Origin: Bacteroidaceae bacterium | Lineage (GTDB): Bacteria > Bacteroidota > Bacteroidia > Bacteroidales > Bacteroidaceae | Direction: 5' to 3' | Length of the DNA stretch: 64,000 nucleotides | Assembly (NCBI GenBank): GCA_017529865.1 | Contig: JAFXNA010000016.1 | Coordinates: 1-64,000, forward strand | Shown here: positions 1-8,409 of the stretch, piece after piece | Position numbering within the stretch: position 1 is the stretch's first letter | How the letters are laid out: each line of letters begins with the position of its first letter | The notes under the pieces: generated by a model | Told to the model about the DNA's origin: nothing | Seen by the model: the letters and a program-made list of their open reading frames with translations, nothing else | The model's database searches: none | Position numbers and translations under genes: made by a program

Positions 1-1
1 C

Positions 2-133
2 AGGAAAGGGCATAACGGAACAAGGGGGTATGTCCTCCGTGAGAAGTCCCAGATGGATATTGAGAGGATGCATGCAACGACCTTGAATGCTGACATTGCT
101 GACATGCTGACATCAAATTCACAAACTATATAA
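2..133 (+). CDS. C-terminal 43 codons of a gene entering from the left edge, product not identified
   Basis: An open frame runs from the window edge to TAA at 131-133. The visible residues include RGYVLREK and end in ADIADMLTSNSQTI. The last dozen codons are made from a TGCTGACAT repeat, so the gene end overlaps a repeat. In Bacteroides, DUF4248-like genes such as the next one often follow a VapE/DUF3987 primase-like gene. That identity for this fragment is only inferred from context, because too little of the protein is present to recognise a domain. It could also be a chance open frame. Confidence 0.35.
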   Translation, partial: RKGHNGTRGYVLREKSQMDIERMHATTLNADIADMLTSNSQTI

Positions 134-232
134 TAAAAAACAAAAGAAAGAAAAGAATACCATATAAAAAAACAAATTATAAAGTTTATAAAAAACATGT
201 CAGCAATGTCAGCAATGTCAGCAATGTCAGCA
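88..232. repeat. 9-bp tandem repeats in opposite orientations
   Basis: TGCTGACAT occurs at 88-96, 97-105 and 105-113. Its reverse complement ATGTCAGCA occurs four times head to tail at 197-232. The two groups face each other across about 83 A/T-rich bases and could fold into a long hairpin after the upstream reading frame. No gene lies between them. Confidence 0.85.
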
Positions 233-249
233 ACCTGCACTCCCATCGT

Positions 250-315
250 ATTCAGCGTAAATACGACCTGAATTCAGCGTGCAAACGACCCGGATTCAGG
301 CTTCAAACCCAACGT
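250..315. repeat. Array A: three 22-bp tandem repeat units
   Basis: Units start at 250, 272 and 294, exactly 22 bases apart. Units 1 and 2 begin ATTCAGCGT and contain ACGACC; unit 3 begins ATTCAGGCTTCAAAC. The array ends 12 bases before the ATG at 327, so it occupies the promoter or leader of that gene. The same family recurs in the opposite orientation at 62077-62164. Confidence 0.8.
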
Positions 316-326
316 AATCAGTATAC

Positions 327-515
327 ATGATGAAAGCAATGACAAGACAGCAGTTAGCTGCGTATGCAGGGGTAGATGCAAGAACCCTGCGCAACTGGAT
401 CAAGCCCTACCAGGAACAACTCTGGCGCATGGGAATGCCAAAGGGTAAGGGTGCACTGCCTCCCAATGTGGTCAGGTGGATTGCAGACTACTATTGCATT
501 GATGTAGACCCGTAA
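327..515 (+). CDS. Small DUF4248-like protein with helix-turn-helix character
   Basis: This 62-residue protein has the segment YAGVDARTLRNWI, typical of a DNA-binding helix-turn-helix that recognises order-of-events motifs, and a C-terminal PNVVRWIADYY helix. The size and the xLRNWI...VxxIxxYY pattern match DUF4248, a Bacteroidales family of unknown role that often neighbours VapE-like primase genes and HU-like proteins. ATG codons at 327, 330 and 339 are all possible starts. No Shine-Dalgarno sequence is evident. A 22-bp repeat array lies directly upstream and could carry its control sites. Family assignment is from memory of the pattern, and function is unknown. Confidence 0.6.
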   Translation: MMKAMTRQQLAAYAGVDARTLRNWIKPYQEQLWRMGMPKGKGALPPNVVRWIADYYCIDVDP

Positions 516-708
516 ATCAACAAGAATCTACACGAATCCGCATGAATGGTCATATAGCGGAAAGTGCGCCTCCCAAATGTCGTACTTTTGTACTCGGTTA
601 AGAGACCAAGCCCCTCTCTGTATGAAGCACTTCGTGCCTCCTTTGGGGAGATAAACCTCCCGTCAATCCACTTTACACTATCAACTTTCAACTTTAATAA
701 GATGAACA
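516..708. other. Non-coding stretch with a dispersed-repeat fragment
   Basis: A -7-like box TACTTTTG lies at 583-590 on the plus strand but no gene follows it. Positions 609-655 hold a GC-rich repeat fragment with the hairpin GCACTTCGTGC and CCTTTGGGGAG. Positions 678-697 hold two TCAACTTT-type units, also seen inside radA. No convincing gene is seen. Confidence 0.45.
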
Positions 709-734
709 AAAGGCAGGATGTGAGTCCTGCCTTT
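709..734 (-). terminator. Intrinsic terminator of the GH9/GH43 operon
   Basis: AAAGGCAGGA (709-718) pairs with TCCTGCCTTT (725-734) across a 6-base loop. It lies 6 bases beyond the stop codon of the minus-strand GH9 gene. Read on the minus strand the hairpin is followed by TTGTTC, a weak U-tract. It could also stop plus-strand transcripts. Confidence 0.8.
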
Positions 735-739
735 GTTGT

Positions 740-3415
740 TCATTTTGTAGCCTTCATCAGTTTCTTCACTCGCTTCATGAGGGCTTTCGAAGGAAGGGGG
801 GCATCGCCGGTGGCGGCGAGGTGCCAGCGGACGGCCCATTGGAGCGACTCGCCTGGCTGAAGGAGGGTGTAGGCACCTTGGCTTTCGAGTTCGATGTAGG
901 TCTTGCCTGCATTGACGTAGACCTGCACTTCGGCTTCGCCTGGTGCGGCCTCGCCTGGACGGAGGTTCTGGAACTGCTTTAGGAGCAGGAAGCCATCGGC
1001 GCTGTAGGCGAGCCATCCGGCGGCGTTGGCATTGACCTTACGGTTCTGTGGTGCTTCGTCGGTCTTGTACCATGAGGCGCCGTAACTGTTGGTGAAGGTC
1101 ATGAGGTCGGCTGGCCAGATGCTGTCGACGGGCGCGTCGAAGAAGATGATGCCGTCGTCGTTAATGACGCGGGTAATCTCCCACGGAGCTACACGACGTG
1201 CAGCGGTGCCTTCGTTCTTGATGGAATAGGTGACGAGGAAGGTCCCGTCTTTCTCGGCGCGGAAGTCCTTGCTGACGCGGAGGCCCAGACGCTGCGAGAC
1301 GGGGCTGGTGATGGCGAGGTGATTGGCATCGTAGTGGTCGACGGCATAGGGTCGCTTATCGAATTCCTGTACGGGAGGCCAGTTCCATTCACGCTGCGGA
1401 CTGGTCCAGAACGTGCTGCCGAACCACTCAGGGCGTTGCAACTGCGAGATGACTTCATGGTCGGCATATCGAAGCGACAAGACTTTTCCGCCCTGCTGAA
1501 CATTGACTACCATCGTGACGTCACCACTCTTGAGGGCCACGGGATTGTCGGGCAAGGCGAGGGCATCGAGCCAACTGAGGAAGGCCACGAGCGAGGCGTT
1601 CCAGTTGATGGCAATCTCGTTAGAGGCGTACGACTCCTCGTCGTCGATGTATGACTCGTCGGGAACGTTCGACGGATAGACGGCGTTGTGCATGTCCTTC
1701 TTATCCTGCTGACCAGGATTGGGGCCTCCGACCAACATGCCCGGGAAAGGAGCCTCGACACCGTCGGCCGAACTGATGCGGTGGTGGGGATGCTTCGGAC
1801 TAAGTTCGCCAAAACCGGTGACGTAGCAATAGCCCGTCGCATTGCGACCCAGGAGGTAGTCGGCATTCATGAGGGCATACTGACGGTATTTGTCCGTGCC
1901 CAGCATCTTGTCGGCATAGAGTAGCGCAAAGCCTTGACAGCAGCATTTCTCGGCCAGACAGCCCCATCCGAAGTCGCCAGCGCTGTTGCCATAGGGTGAC
2001 TGGAACGACGACTCGTCCACACCCTTGATGGCATCGTCGCAGTAGGCTGTCAGCTGATTGAGCATGCGAACATGGAACTCGTCACTCAACGTTATAATCA
2101 TCTCGTCATTCGACTGAACATTCCCTACAAGCAGCTCTGCCAACCACTCGAAGGCTCCGAGTGCCGACACATTTCCCCAGGAGGGCGTAGAGAACTGACG
2201 AGGCTCGTACTGCCTCACATCGGTGAGATACGACGATTCTTTGGTCAGGCGGTAGAGTGCCGAGGCTGCCCAGAAGAATTCGTCGCGCGCATTGAAATCG
2301 CTGTAGGTGCCAGTGGTCACGGCTGGATCGCGCAGCTGGTTCTGGTTGTACATAGCCTGCGGATGGTCCTTCGCCCATTGGTAGGCCAGTTTCGCAGCCT
2401 TCTCGGCCTGAGCCACGAAGCCGGGATAGTCGCGCTGATAGGGAGCAAACAGACGAGCCGCATCGGCCATCACAGCCGCAAAATCGAGCGTTGCCGTCAC
2501 GCTCTTCGCTACGACGTACCGCTGTTGCTTGCACTCCGTCGGCATGATGAACGCCTCGAAGTTGGGGGTTGTGAGCTTGTGATAGACGCCACCGTCGTCG
2601 GGGTCCTGCATCGTGAGGAGCCAACGGAGGTTGAACATCATCTCGTCGAGGAAGTCGGGCGTCTGGTTGCCGCTCTCAGGGATGTCGGTGTCGAGGGTTG
2701 CGAAATAGTCGGTAAGTTGTTCGTAGGCAGCGAACATCAGGCCGATGCTGAACGCGGAGTTGACCACATACTTGTTGTAGTCGCCGGCATCGTACCAGCC
2801 GTAGGGCGAACTGATGACGGTACCTGCCGGACGCTTCTCAGTAGCTGCCGATGGATGGACGAGCACCTGCGTGTCAGGATGACCGAGCGGACGGTTGTAT
2901 GCCCCACCCCGTTCGATGGGCACACCCGAGCGGATGAGGTAGAACAGACGCAGCGAGGCCTTGGCGATGTCGCGATAAGGACGTTCGGACACCAGGATAT
3001 CAGTCGTTTGGTCGCCATAAACGAGTTGATAGCGTCCGGGTGTCGTTGCATTGTCAAGAATAGCAATGTACCGCATCTTGCCCGACAGAGGCGAGGCAAT
3101 CGGACGTACATTTCTCAAAGGCAGCGTCTTACCCTTGGGCCACTTAACCTTGCTATCAGGAAACATGTAATTGTCGGGCACCTTGACGTACCAAGGGAGG
3201 GGTTCACCCTCTAACACGATATACTTCTCCTGATCGGGGTAGTACCCCACTTGATTCTTGAGAATGCGCAATTGGTCGGGGCGGGATGCTACCTGATTCT
3301 CAATGATGCGCAATAGGTCGGGTTTGTTTATCCAATTCCCAAAAGGCAAAGCATTCTGTGCCTGCGCCAGGCTGAACGTTAAAGCGCTTAAAAGCAAACT
3401 TGCTAATCGTACCAT
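740..3415 (-). CDS. Secreted GH9 endoglucanase-type enzyme with C-terminal beta-sandwich domain
   Basis: This 891-residue enzyme is predicted to hydrolyse beta-1,4-glucan-type polymers. A signal peptide covers about residues 1-19. An Ig-like CelD_N-type domain follows (about 50-145), then the GH9 (alpha/alpha)6 barrel (about 150-615). The GH9 signature YDAGDYNKY places the catalytic Asp pair at 209 and 212. The acid residue is Glu600 in SYASNEIAINWN, and the PHHR motif lies near 543. Residues about 633-875 form an extra domain with GSTFWTSPQ, resembling DUF4380, a mutarotase-like beta-sandwich. That domain call is tentative. Residues 31-44 and 45-58 are a near-exact tandem duplication. The start is 24 bases after the transporter stop, so it is the last gene of the operon. 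The substrate could be cellulose, mixed-linkage glucan or xyloglucan. Confidence 0.92.
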   Translation of the reverse strand: MVRLASLLLSALTFSLAQAQNALPFGNWINKPDLLRIIENQVASRPDQLRILKNQVGYYPDQEKYIVLEGEPLPWYVKVPDNYMFPDSKVKWPKGKTLPLRNVRPIASPLSGKMRYIAILDNATTPGRYQLVYGDQTTDILVSERPYRDIAKASLRLFYLIRSGVPIERGGAYNRPLGHPDTQVLVHPSAATEKRPAGTVISSPYGWYDAGDYNKYVVNSAFSIGLMFAAYEQLTDYFATLDTDIPESGNQTPDFLDEMMFNLRWLLTMQDPDDGGVYHKLTTPNFEAFIMPTECKQQRYVVAKSVTATLDFAAVMADAARLFAPYQRDYPGFVAQAEKAAKLAYQWAKDHPQAMYNQNQLRDPAVTTGTYSDFNARDEFFWAASALYRLTKESSYLTDVRQYEPRQFSTPSWGNVSALGAFEWLAELLVGNVQSNDEMIITLSDEFHVRMLNQLTAYCDDAIKGVDESSFQSPYGNSAGDFGWGCLAEKCCCQGFALLYADKMLGTDKYRQYALMNADYLLGRNATGYCYVTGFGELSPKHPHHRISSADGVEAPFPGMLVGGPNPGQQDKKDMHNAVYPSNVPDESYIDDEESYASNEIAINWNASLVAFLSWLDALALPDNPVALKSGDVTMVVNVQQGGKVLSLRYADHEVISQLQRPEWFGSTFWTSPQREWNWPPVQEFDKRPYAVDHYDANHLAITSPVSQRLGLRVSKDFRAEKDGTFLVTYSIKNEGTAARRVAPWEITRVINDDGIIFFDAPVDSIWPADLMTFTNSYGASWYKTDEAPQNRKVNANAAGWLAYSADGFLLLKQFQNLRPGEAAPGEAEVQVYVNAGKTYIELESQGAYTLLQPGESLQWAVRWHLAATGDAPLPSKALMKRVKKLMKATK

Positions 3416-3439
3416 ATCTTAACTCCTTATTATTATATA

Positions 3440-4369
3440 TTATCCTAAGAAAAACAGACTCACACCCACGACCGAGATGACAGCTCCGAGGACGGCCCGC
3501 CACGTGATGCGCTCGCCGAAGAGCCAGTGGGAGGGTAGCAGGATGATGATGGGCGTCATCGCCATCAGGGTGGAAGCGATGCCGGCAGCCGTGTATTGTA
3601 CCGCCATGAGCGAGAAGCCCACACCCACGAAAGGCCCAAAGATAGTGGTGGCTGTTGCGACGGTCAGACCCTTACGGTCGTGCAGGGCATCGCGCAGCTG
3701 ACGGGTCTCCTTCCGGAGGCATAGCAACACCATGAATCCCACGAAGCCTGCAACACATCGGAAGAAGTTGGCGCTAAAGGGTACAAGCCAATCGGGCATC
3801 CCTGCTACAGGCTCGAAGTGGTTCATACCAATCTTGCTGAGGACCAGTCCCACACCCTGACAGAGAGCCGCCCCGATGGCGTAGAGCACACCTGAAAGCG
3901 GAAGACTGAGCGCCAGACGATGGTGCTCGCTACGTCCGAGGATGGAGATAGCGATACCCGACAGCGTAATCAGCATCGCCATCAGACTTAGCGAGGTAAG
4001 TTGCTGGCCCAGCGTCACCCACGCCATCAGGGCCGCAGCCAGCGGAGCGAGCGTCATGAAGAGCTGACCGAAACGTGAGCCTATGATGATGTAGCACTGG
4101 AAGAGGCAGAAGTCGCCGATGACATACCCCACCAATCCTGAGAGCAACATCCATCCGCACGCCTCCGACGAAGCCCCCGCAGGCAGCGGATTGCCCGTCA
4201 CCACCAGGAACAGCACAAGCGAGAACACCAGCGCCAACGACATCCGCAGCACATTGAGCGTGAGATTGCCCAACCGCTTCGATCCAAACTCGCTAAGCAG
4301 CGCGGTAGCCGTCCACGAGAATGCGACGCCAATCGATATCAGTTCACCTATGAATGACATATACTTCAA
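3440..4369 (-). CDS. EamA/DMT-family inner-membrane transporter
   Basis: The 309-residue protein has about ten hydrophobic segments in two repeated halves, as in the EamA (drug/metabolite transporter) family. GALISVVGVSLFFLG at the C-terminus and the GYVIGDFCLFQC segment fit the family. Such proteins export or import small metabolites and the substrate cannot be read from sequence. It lies between a GH43 gene (16 bases upstream) and a GH9 gene (24 bases downstream), all on the same strand. Carriage of a sugar or breakdown product is therefore plausible but unproven. Confidence 0.85.
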   Translation of the reverse strand: MKYMSFIGELISIGVAFSWTATALLSEFGSKRLGNLTLNVLRMSLALVFSLVLFLVVTGNPLPAGASSEACGWMLLSGLVGYVIGDFCLFQCYIIIGSRFGQLFMTLAPLAAALMAWVTLGQQLTSLSLMAMLITLSGIAISILGRSEHHRLALSLPLSGVLYAIGAALCQGVGLVLSKIGMNHFEPVAGMPDWLVPFSANFFRCVAGFVGFMVLLCLRKETRQLRDALHDRKGLTVATATTIFGPFVGVGFSLMAVQYTAAGIASTLMAMTPIIILLPSHWLFGERITWRAVLGAVISVVGVSLFFLG

Positions 4370-4385
4370 TCGCCATCAAACCTAC

Positions 4386-5381
4386 CTATTTAAATTCCTT
4401 TCCCAACACCAGCTTGTCTCCACCGAGGTCGATCTCGAAGAAATGAGGCGTGCGGACTGTGCGACCACGGCTGTCTTTCTCATGAAAATGAACCGACATC
4501 ATCCACTGGCCGTCGAAACGTTGGAACAGCATGGAGTGCCCATAGCCAGGAGGGGTGATAGGCTCCTTCTCCTGCACCCACGGGCCGTCGAGCGTACCGC
4601 TCTGGCTGTAAGCCACACCCTGCGTATAGACATCGTAGACCCACGACGTCCAGACCATACCCAATCGGCCTGTGCCCGTACGAAAAAGATAAGGACCGTC
4701 GGTCACCTTGTTCCATGTGATCTCCCCTTTATCGTTGCGCTCACGGCTCCAAGGGCTGTCGCTGGCTCGGAAGAGCACCTTCGGTTCGCCCACCGTACCA
4801 CTGAGGTCGGGCTTCAGCTCTATCTTCTCGATGGTGCCGTTCCAGTTCTGCAACCATTCGCCACAGAACACGAGGTAGGGCTTGCCATCCTTATCACGCC
4901 AGAAGGTTCCGTCGAGCGTAGGACGGTCGGCTGGCAGATAGGTAGCATCACCGAAAGCACGATAGGGCCCCATCGGGTTGTCGGCACGGAGCACCTGCGA
5001 GGCACGTCGCTCGATGACATTGCCACGTACGGTATCAATCTTCACCGCTTGGTTGGTAAACGTAGCAAAGTAATAGTACCAGCCATCGCCCGTCTGGTGC
5101 AATTCGGCTGCCCAAATCATCGGACGAGGTCCCATCCATGAGCCGGCTTCGAACTCCGTCACACGGAACGAACCTTCCCAGCGTCTCAGGTCGGTTGAGC
5201 GCCACATCATGCCGCCCGTACCCGTCATGTAGTACATTCCCGTCTTCTTGTCAGCCAACACGGCTGGGTCGCTCAAACGGATAGAATCGGTCGGCACATC
5301 CTTACGTGCCGTAAATCCTCGCTGTGCCTGTGCTCCCATCAGGGAACTGAGGAGGAGAAAGAAAAGTGTTATACGTTTCAT
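4386..5381 (-). CDS. Secreted GH43-family glycosidase (arabinanase/xylosidase type)
   Basis: The 331-residue protein begins with signal peptide MKRITLFFLLLSSLMGAQAQ. A five-bladed propeller follows: RLSDPAVLAD carries the likely general-base Asp, and LDGTFW the likely pKa-modulating Asp. The family's usual acid Glu would fall in TDGPYLFR, where the residue before Gly is Asp rather than Glu. Such a variant is known in some GH43-like proteins, so the exact catalytic residue is uncertain. Known GH43 members release arabinose or xylose from plant polysaccharides. An alternative ATG lies two codons upstream (5387). It sits in the GH9 operon, with a GC-rich palindromic repeat in the gap to the upstream GH9. 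Confidence 0.85.
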   Translation of the reverse strand: MKRITLFFLLLSSLMGAQAQRGFTARKDVPTDSIRLSDPAVLADKKTGMYYMTGTGGMMWRSTDLRRWEGSFRVTEFEAGSWMGPRPMIWAAELHQTGDGWYYYFATFTNQAVKIDTVRGNVIERRASQVLRADNPMGPYRAFGDATYLPADRPTLDGTFWRDKDGKPYLVFCGEWLQNWNGTIEKIELKPDLSGTVGEPKVLFRASDSPWSRERNDKGEITWNKVTDGPYLFRTGTGRLGMVWTSWVYDVYTQGVAYSQSGTLDGPWVQEKEPITPPGYGHSMLFQRFDGQWMMSVHFHEKDSRGRTVRTPHFFEIDLGGDKLVLGKEFK

Positions 5382-5406
5382 TGTCATTTCGTGATGTTTG
5401 GTAATT

Positions 5407-5443
5407 ACTCCCCACCCTTACGGGGAGGGGCTGGGAGCGGGTC
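5407..5443. repeat. G/C-rich palindromic element
   Basis: ACTCCCCACCCTTACGGGGA and the following GGGG-rich bases form a hairpin in the GH9-GH43 intergenic gap. It is the same family as copies at 10112-10201, 20734-20818, 57067-57178, 57250-57287, 57930-57972, 59668-59700 and 62015-62044. Confidence 0.85.
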
Positions 5444-5444
5444 T

Positions 5445-7895
5445 TTATTTCACAACTTCTTTGAATGCCGAACCGAAAATGATATACTGGGTGTTGCCGG
5501 CAATGGTTCCCTCGTTCTGTCCCCATAGGAATGGCCAGTCGTCGTAGTTCTCGAAGTGGTCGGGACGGCGGAACAGCAGTCCTGGCGCTACGTTACCCGG
5601 GATGAACGAGAAGTCGGCACGGTTGTTTCCATAGAACACCTGCTTGGGGCGTGCAGCACCCACCACGGCTACGAACGAATAGTTGTGGTAAGGGTGACAA
5701 CCGAAAAGCCAATCGGCAGTACGTACCACAGCGGCCTTGCTGATGATATCGGGGAAGTAGCGGCGAGCGATGCAGACGGTAGTACCGAAACTCAGCACCG
5801 CATTGCCTCCTGCCCAGTTACCCAGACCGATGGGCACACCGTATGGATTCTGTGTGGTCAGTCGCTCAATGTACTCGGCATAGCGCTGCACGTATGGTCG
5901 CAGTCGCTCCTTGTAAGCGGCATCCTTCAGCGGGATGCTGTCGAGAGCCGTCTGCATCGATGATGACACATTACGGTCGAGTGCCTCCCAGATAGAACGG
6001 TTGGTATTATTGTTGCGGTTGTTGTTGCGATTGTTATTCATGTTCCGACGCTGACCGCTTTCGGCTCTCAGACGTTCAGCCTGCTTCAAGGCACGATCGG
6101 CCAGCTCGTCATTATAACCTCTGAGCGCACGTGCAGCCGATGTAAACATGCCTGCTGCCTGCAAATCGAGACTGGGATTGCGTGTGGTGAAAGCCCACAT
6201 ATCATCGGGGGTACCGCTCGACTTACCATCGGCACTCACCTCGTAGGGCTTCAGCGACGGATCGTAGTGCAGACCGTCGGTGATGCTGGCTGCGTCGCCC
6301 AGATGGTGGTAGTTGTCGAGCACGCTGTTGGAGAGCGTCGAGGCCATGTGACCAATCTGTTCGGCCTGTGCCACGAGGTTCAGCACGCCATGTTCGACAA
6401 ACTGCAATACATCGGGCACTCCGTCAGGACGGTGGAGCTCCACATAGCGCTGCTCCTCGCTCACGAAGGTCTCATCACGCTGTGGCTTGAACAACTCCCA
6501 GATGCGAACAAAGTTCTGTACCACACTGACGTTCGAACTGGTCTCGATGTCAAAGTCGCCAGCATCGAAATAGCCACCGACATTCAGCCCCGGAATCAGT
6601 TCCAGCGGCTTGTATTTCGTATCGGTGCTTGCACCCTGTCGGTGCAGGTCGAAATGGTCGCTTTCAGGGGCTTGCAGATAACCCTCACGGAAAGGTTCAC
6701 CGTGCCACGTACGATAACCCTCAGTGACATACATGTGATTCATGTGGATTGGTACCCACACATCGGTCGTAGCATCGGTAATCTTGTCGTAGACATGTTC
6801 GTCGATGAGGAAGTCGTTGGTGCGGGTCTTGCTGTATTCGATGCAATACACACCCAGTTCCTTCACCTGCGAGAAGTCGAACTTCACATAATTATATTTA
6901 TAATAAGGTCCCCACGACTGGATGGCTCCCTTATAGGCTACCTCGGTGGTACCGTCATCCTTGATGCGGAGAAGCGAAGCCGACTGCTGAGGTTTGTCGT
7001 TCTTGTCTAGCTCGATGACCGCCACCTTCGGCATGTCGGGCATATATCCCACTTGTGAGAATCCGATGTTCGGCTCACGAATCCAGTTGGGGATGGCATT
7101 GGGTTCCACCATCCACGTCACCACCTTACCCGTCTTGCCGGCAGGCAGCACACTGCGCAGCACGAACCATCCGTTCTGTGCCAACATACGGCCGTCGAAC
7201 AGCTTCAGCTCGGCATCATCACTTGTGATATGAATCAGGCGTGAGGGGTCGTCGGTTGCAACTGCGAAGCTATGTCCTGTCTCAAGAGGCAGCGGGTCAA
7301 CGAAGCGATCGGTACCTCGGTCGTCGTAGGTCTTGAAGCCCTTGAACTGGCGTGGTTTCTCGCTGTTGGGACGTGTGGTTGTCAAACTGGTGGCATAGCG
7401 AGGGAAGCGTCCCAAGCGGTCGTCAACCTTGTAGGTCTTCAGCCAGTATTGCGAAGGGAGGAACTCCAGATTGAATCCTGCCTCACCTGCCAGTTTCTCA
7501 GGAACCGGTTTGTCGAGCCACACGGCAATCTCGACCGCCTTGCCTTTCGCTGTCACCACCACGCGGCTGTCGAAGTCATAGTCGTTGTAACGCATACCGA
7601 CTTCGATGGTTCCCTTTTCCTTGTCCACCTTGCGGCTGGTCATCGTAGGCACCAAGTCCCACTGCTCAGGGGTGTTATTCAAGCGAACAGCACCGCCCTG
7701 CACCGTTCGCACGCCATGATGGATGATTTCGATGCCCGAGTTCTTCTCGTCGTTGAATCCACCGTTGAAACTGTTACTGAACACTAACACGTTAACACCC
7801 TGGCGCTCGAAATACTCCAGGTCGTTCAACTTCAAATCTTGCGCCCTACTACTCGTCGTTGTCAGCAGCAGCGCATAAAAAAGTAGTCTCTTCAT
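5445..7895 (-). CDS. Secreted GH9-family glycosidase with long N-terminal domain
   Basis: This 816-residue protein starts with a signal peptide (about 1-18, ending SSRAQ). Residues about 20-265 form a beta-rich domain I do not recognise. A CelD_N-type Ig domain follows (about 275-365, beginning IGFSQVGYMP), then a GH9 catalytic barrel (about 375-815). GYFDAGDFD places the catalytic Asp pair at 444 and 447, and Glu795 in WGQNEGTIAGN matches the acid. A loop near residue 630 carries a low-complexity run of Asn and Arg (NNNRNNNRNNNTN). It differs from the downstream GH9 in lacking the C-terminal DUF4380-like domain. The gap to the lipoprotein gene upstream is 30 bases. Likely a beta-glucan or oligosaccharide hydrolase. 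Confidence 0.88.
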   Translation of the reverse strand: MKRLLFYALLLTTTSSRAQDLKLNDLEYFERQGVNVLVFSNSFNGGFNDEKNSGIEIIHHGVRTVQGGAVRLNNTPEQWDLVPTMTSRKVDKEKGTIEVGMRYNDYDFDSRVVVTAKGKAVEIAVWLDKPVPEKLAGEAGFNLEFLPSQYWLKTYKVDDRLGRFPRYATSLTTTRPNSEKPRQFKGFKTYDDRGTDRFVDPLPLETGHSFAVATDDPSRLIHITSDDAELKLFDGRMLAQNGWFVLRSVLPAGKTGKVVTWMVEPNAIPNWIREPNIGFSQVGYMPDMPKVAVIELDKNDKPQQSASLLRIKDDGTTEVAYKGAIQSWGPYYKYNYVKFDFSQVKELGVYCIEYSKTRTNDFLIDEHVYDKITDATTDVWVPIHMNHMYVTEGYRTWHGEPFREGYLQAPESDHFDLHRQGASTDTKYKPLELIPGLNVGGYFDAGDFDIETSSNVSVVQNFVRIWELFKPQRDETFVSEEQRYVELHRPDGVPDVLQFVEHGVLNLVAQAEQIGHMASTLSNSVLDNYHHLGDAASITDGLHYDPSLKPYEVSADGKSSGTPDDMWAFTTRNPSLDLQAAGMFTSAARALRGYNDELADRALKQAERLRAESGQRRNMNNNRNNNRNNNTNRSIWEALDRNVSSSMQTALDSIPLKDAAYKERLRPYVQRYAEYIERLTTQNPYGVPIGLGNWAGGNAVLSFGTTVCIARRYFPDIISKAAVVRTADWLFGCHPYHNYSFVAVVGAARPKQVFYGNNRADFSFIPGNVAPGLLFRRPDHFENYDDWPFLWGQNEGTIAGNTQYIIFGSAFKEVVK

Positions 7896-7925
7896 GATAG
7901 GTTTATTTTAAAGTATTACAATGAT

Positions 7926-8264
7926 TTATTCAAATTTCAGGTTCTTGATGAATTCCGCCAGCTTGGCATCGGTCAGAGCTTTCAGCGAATCCTTTGCCGG
8001 TTGTGATTTCGCCAACTCGGCATAATATGCACTCGAGTCATTACCCGAAATCAATGCCCGCCATTCGGGTGCCAGGTCGGTTATTCGCTGTTCGAAACCT
8101 CCTTCGTTCTGTAACTGTGCGATGTCCTCAATCGACTGTGCAGTCTTCACCTTCTCGGCATACTCGCGATAGATGGCAGCTTCTTTCTCGCCTACCGATG
8201 GTTCGTTGGCGCCACAGGCAACCAACAGCATCACGAAGGCAAATAATGGTATTAATCTGTTCAT
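7926..8264 (-). CDS. Small lipoprotein, first gene of the GH9/GH43 operon
   Basis: The 112-residue protein has a lipoprotein signal (MNRLIPLFAFVMLLVACG, with Cys as the lipid anchor). The rest is a helical region rich in Ala, Glu and Lys. The frame extends upstream to 8348, but ATG 8264 is preferred because a -7 box lies at 8294-8301 and the lipoprotein signal begins there. It resembles small DUF-type lipoproteins of Bacteroidales, but I cannot name a family. Function is unknown; being first in the operon it may help the enzymes at the outer membrane. Confidence 0.75.
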   Translation of the reverse strand: MNRLIPLFAFVMLLVACGANEPSVGEKEAAIYREYAEKVKTAQSIEDIAQLQNEGGFEQRITDLAPEWRALISGNDSSAYYAELAKSQPAKDSLKALTDAKLAEFIKNLKFE

Positions 8265-8293
8265 TTTCGTTTTGATTTTGATTGTAATTGGCG

Positions 8294-8324
8294 CAAAGAT
8301 AATAAAAAAATGGCTACGCCGAAC
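8294..8324 (-). promoter_or_regulatory. Promoter of the lipoprotein-GH9-GH43 operon
   Basis: Read on the minus strand, TATCTTTG (8301-8294) is a Bacteroidota -7 box. About 19 bases upstream the -33 region falls in AGTTCG, part of the recurrent motif AACTTTAGTTCG (about 8321-8332). The same arrangement is found before the toxin-antitoxin pair at 61827-61860. Confidence 0.7.
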
Positions 8325-8409
8325 TAAAGTTTCATAATTTTTAATCATAATTCCTAATTAATTGCGGTTTTAGGGAAAAATCCTCCACAAATTATGCCTT
8401 TTCCTAACG

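Noticed and set aside
564-860. 98-codon frame on the plus strand
   Set aside because: It is made of dispersed-repeat sequence and runs through a terminator into the antisense of the GH9 gene.
2072-3214. Long open frame on the plus strand (380 codons)
   Set aside because: It lies entirely antisense to the GH9 gene, has no promoter or ribosome site, and its residues have no recognisable domain.
4119-5141. Long open frame on the plus strand (340 codons)
   Set aside because: Antisense to the EamA and GH43 genes, with unusual His and Arg content typical of shadow frames.
740-8301. Classical polysaccharide utilisation locus
   Set aside because: No SusC/SusD pair or two-component or ECF regulator is present in the window.
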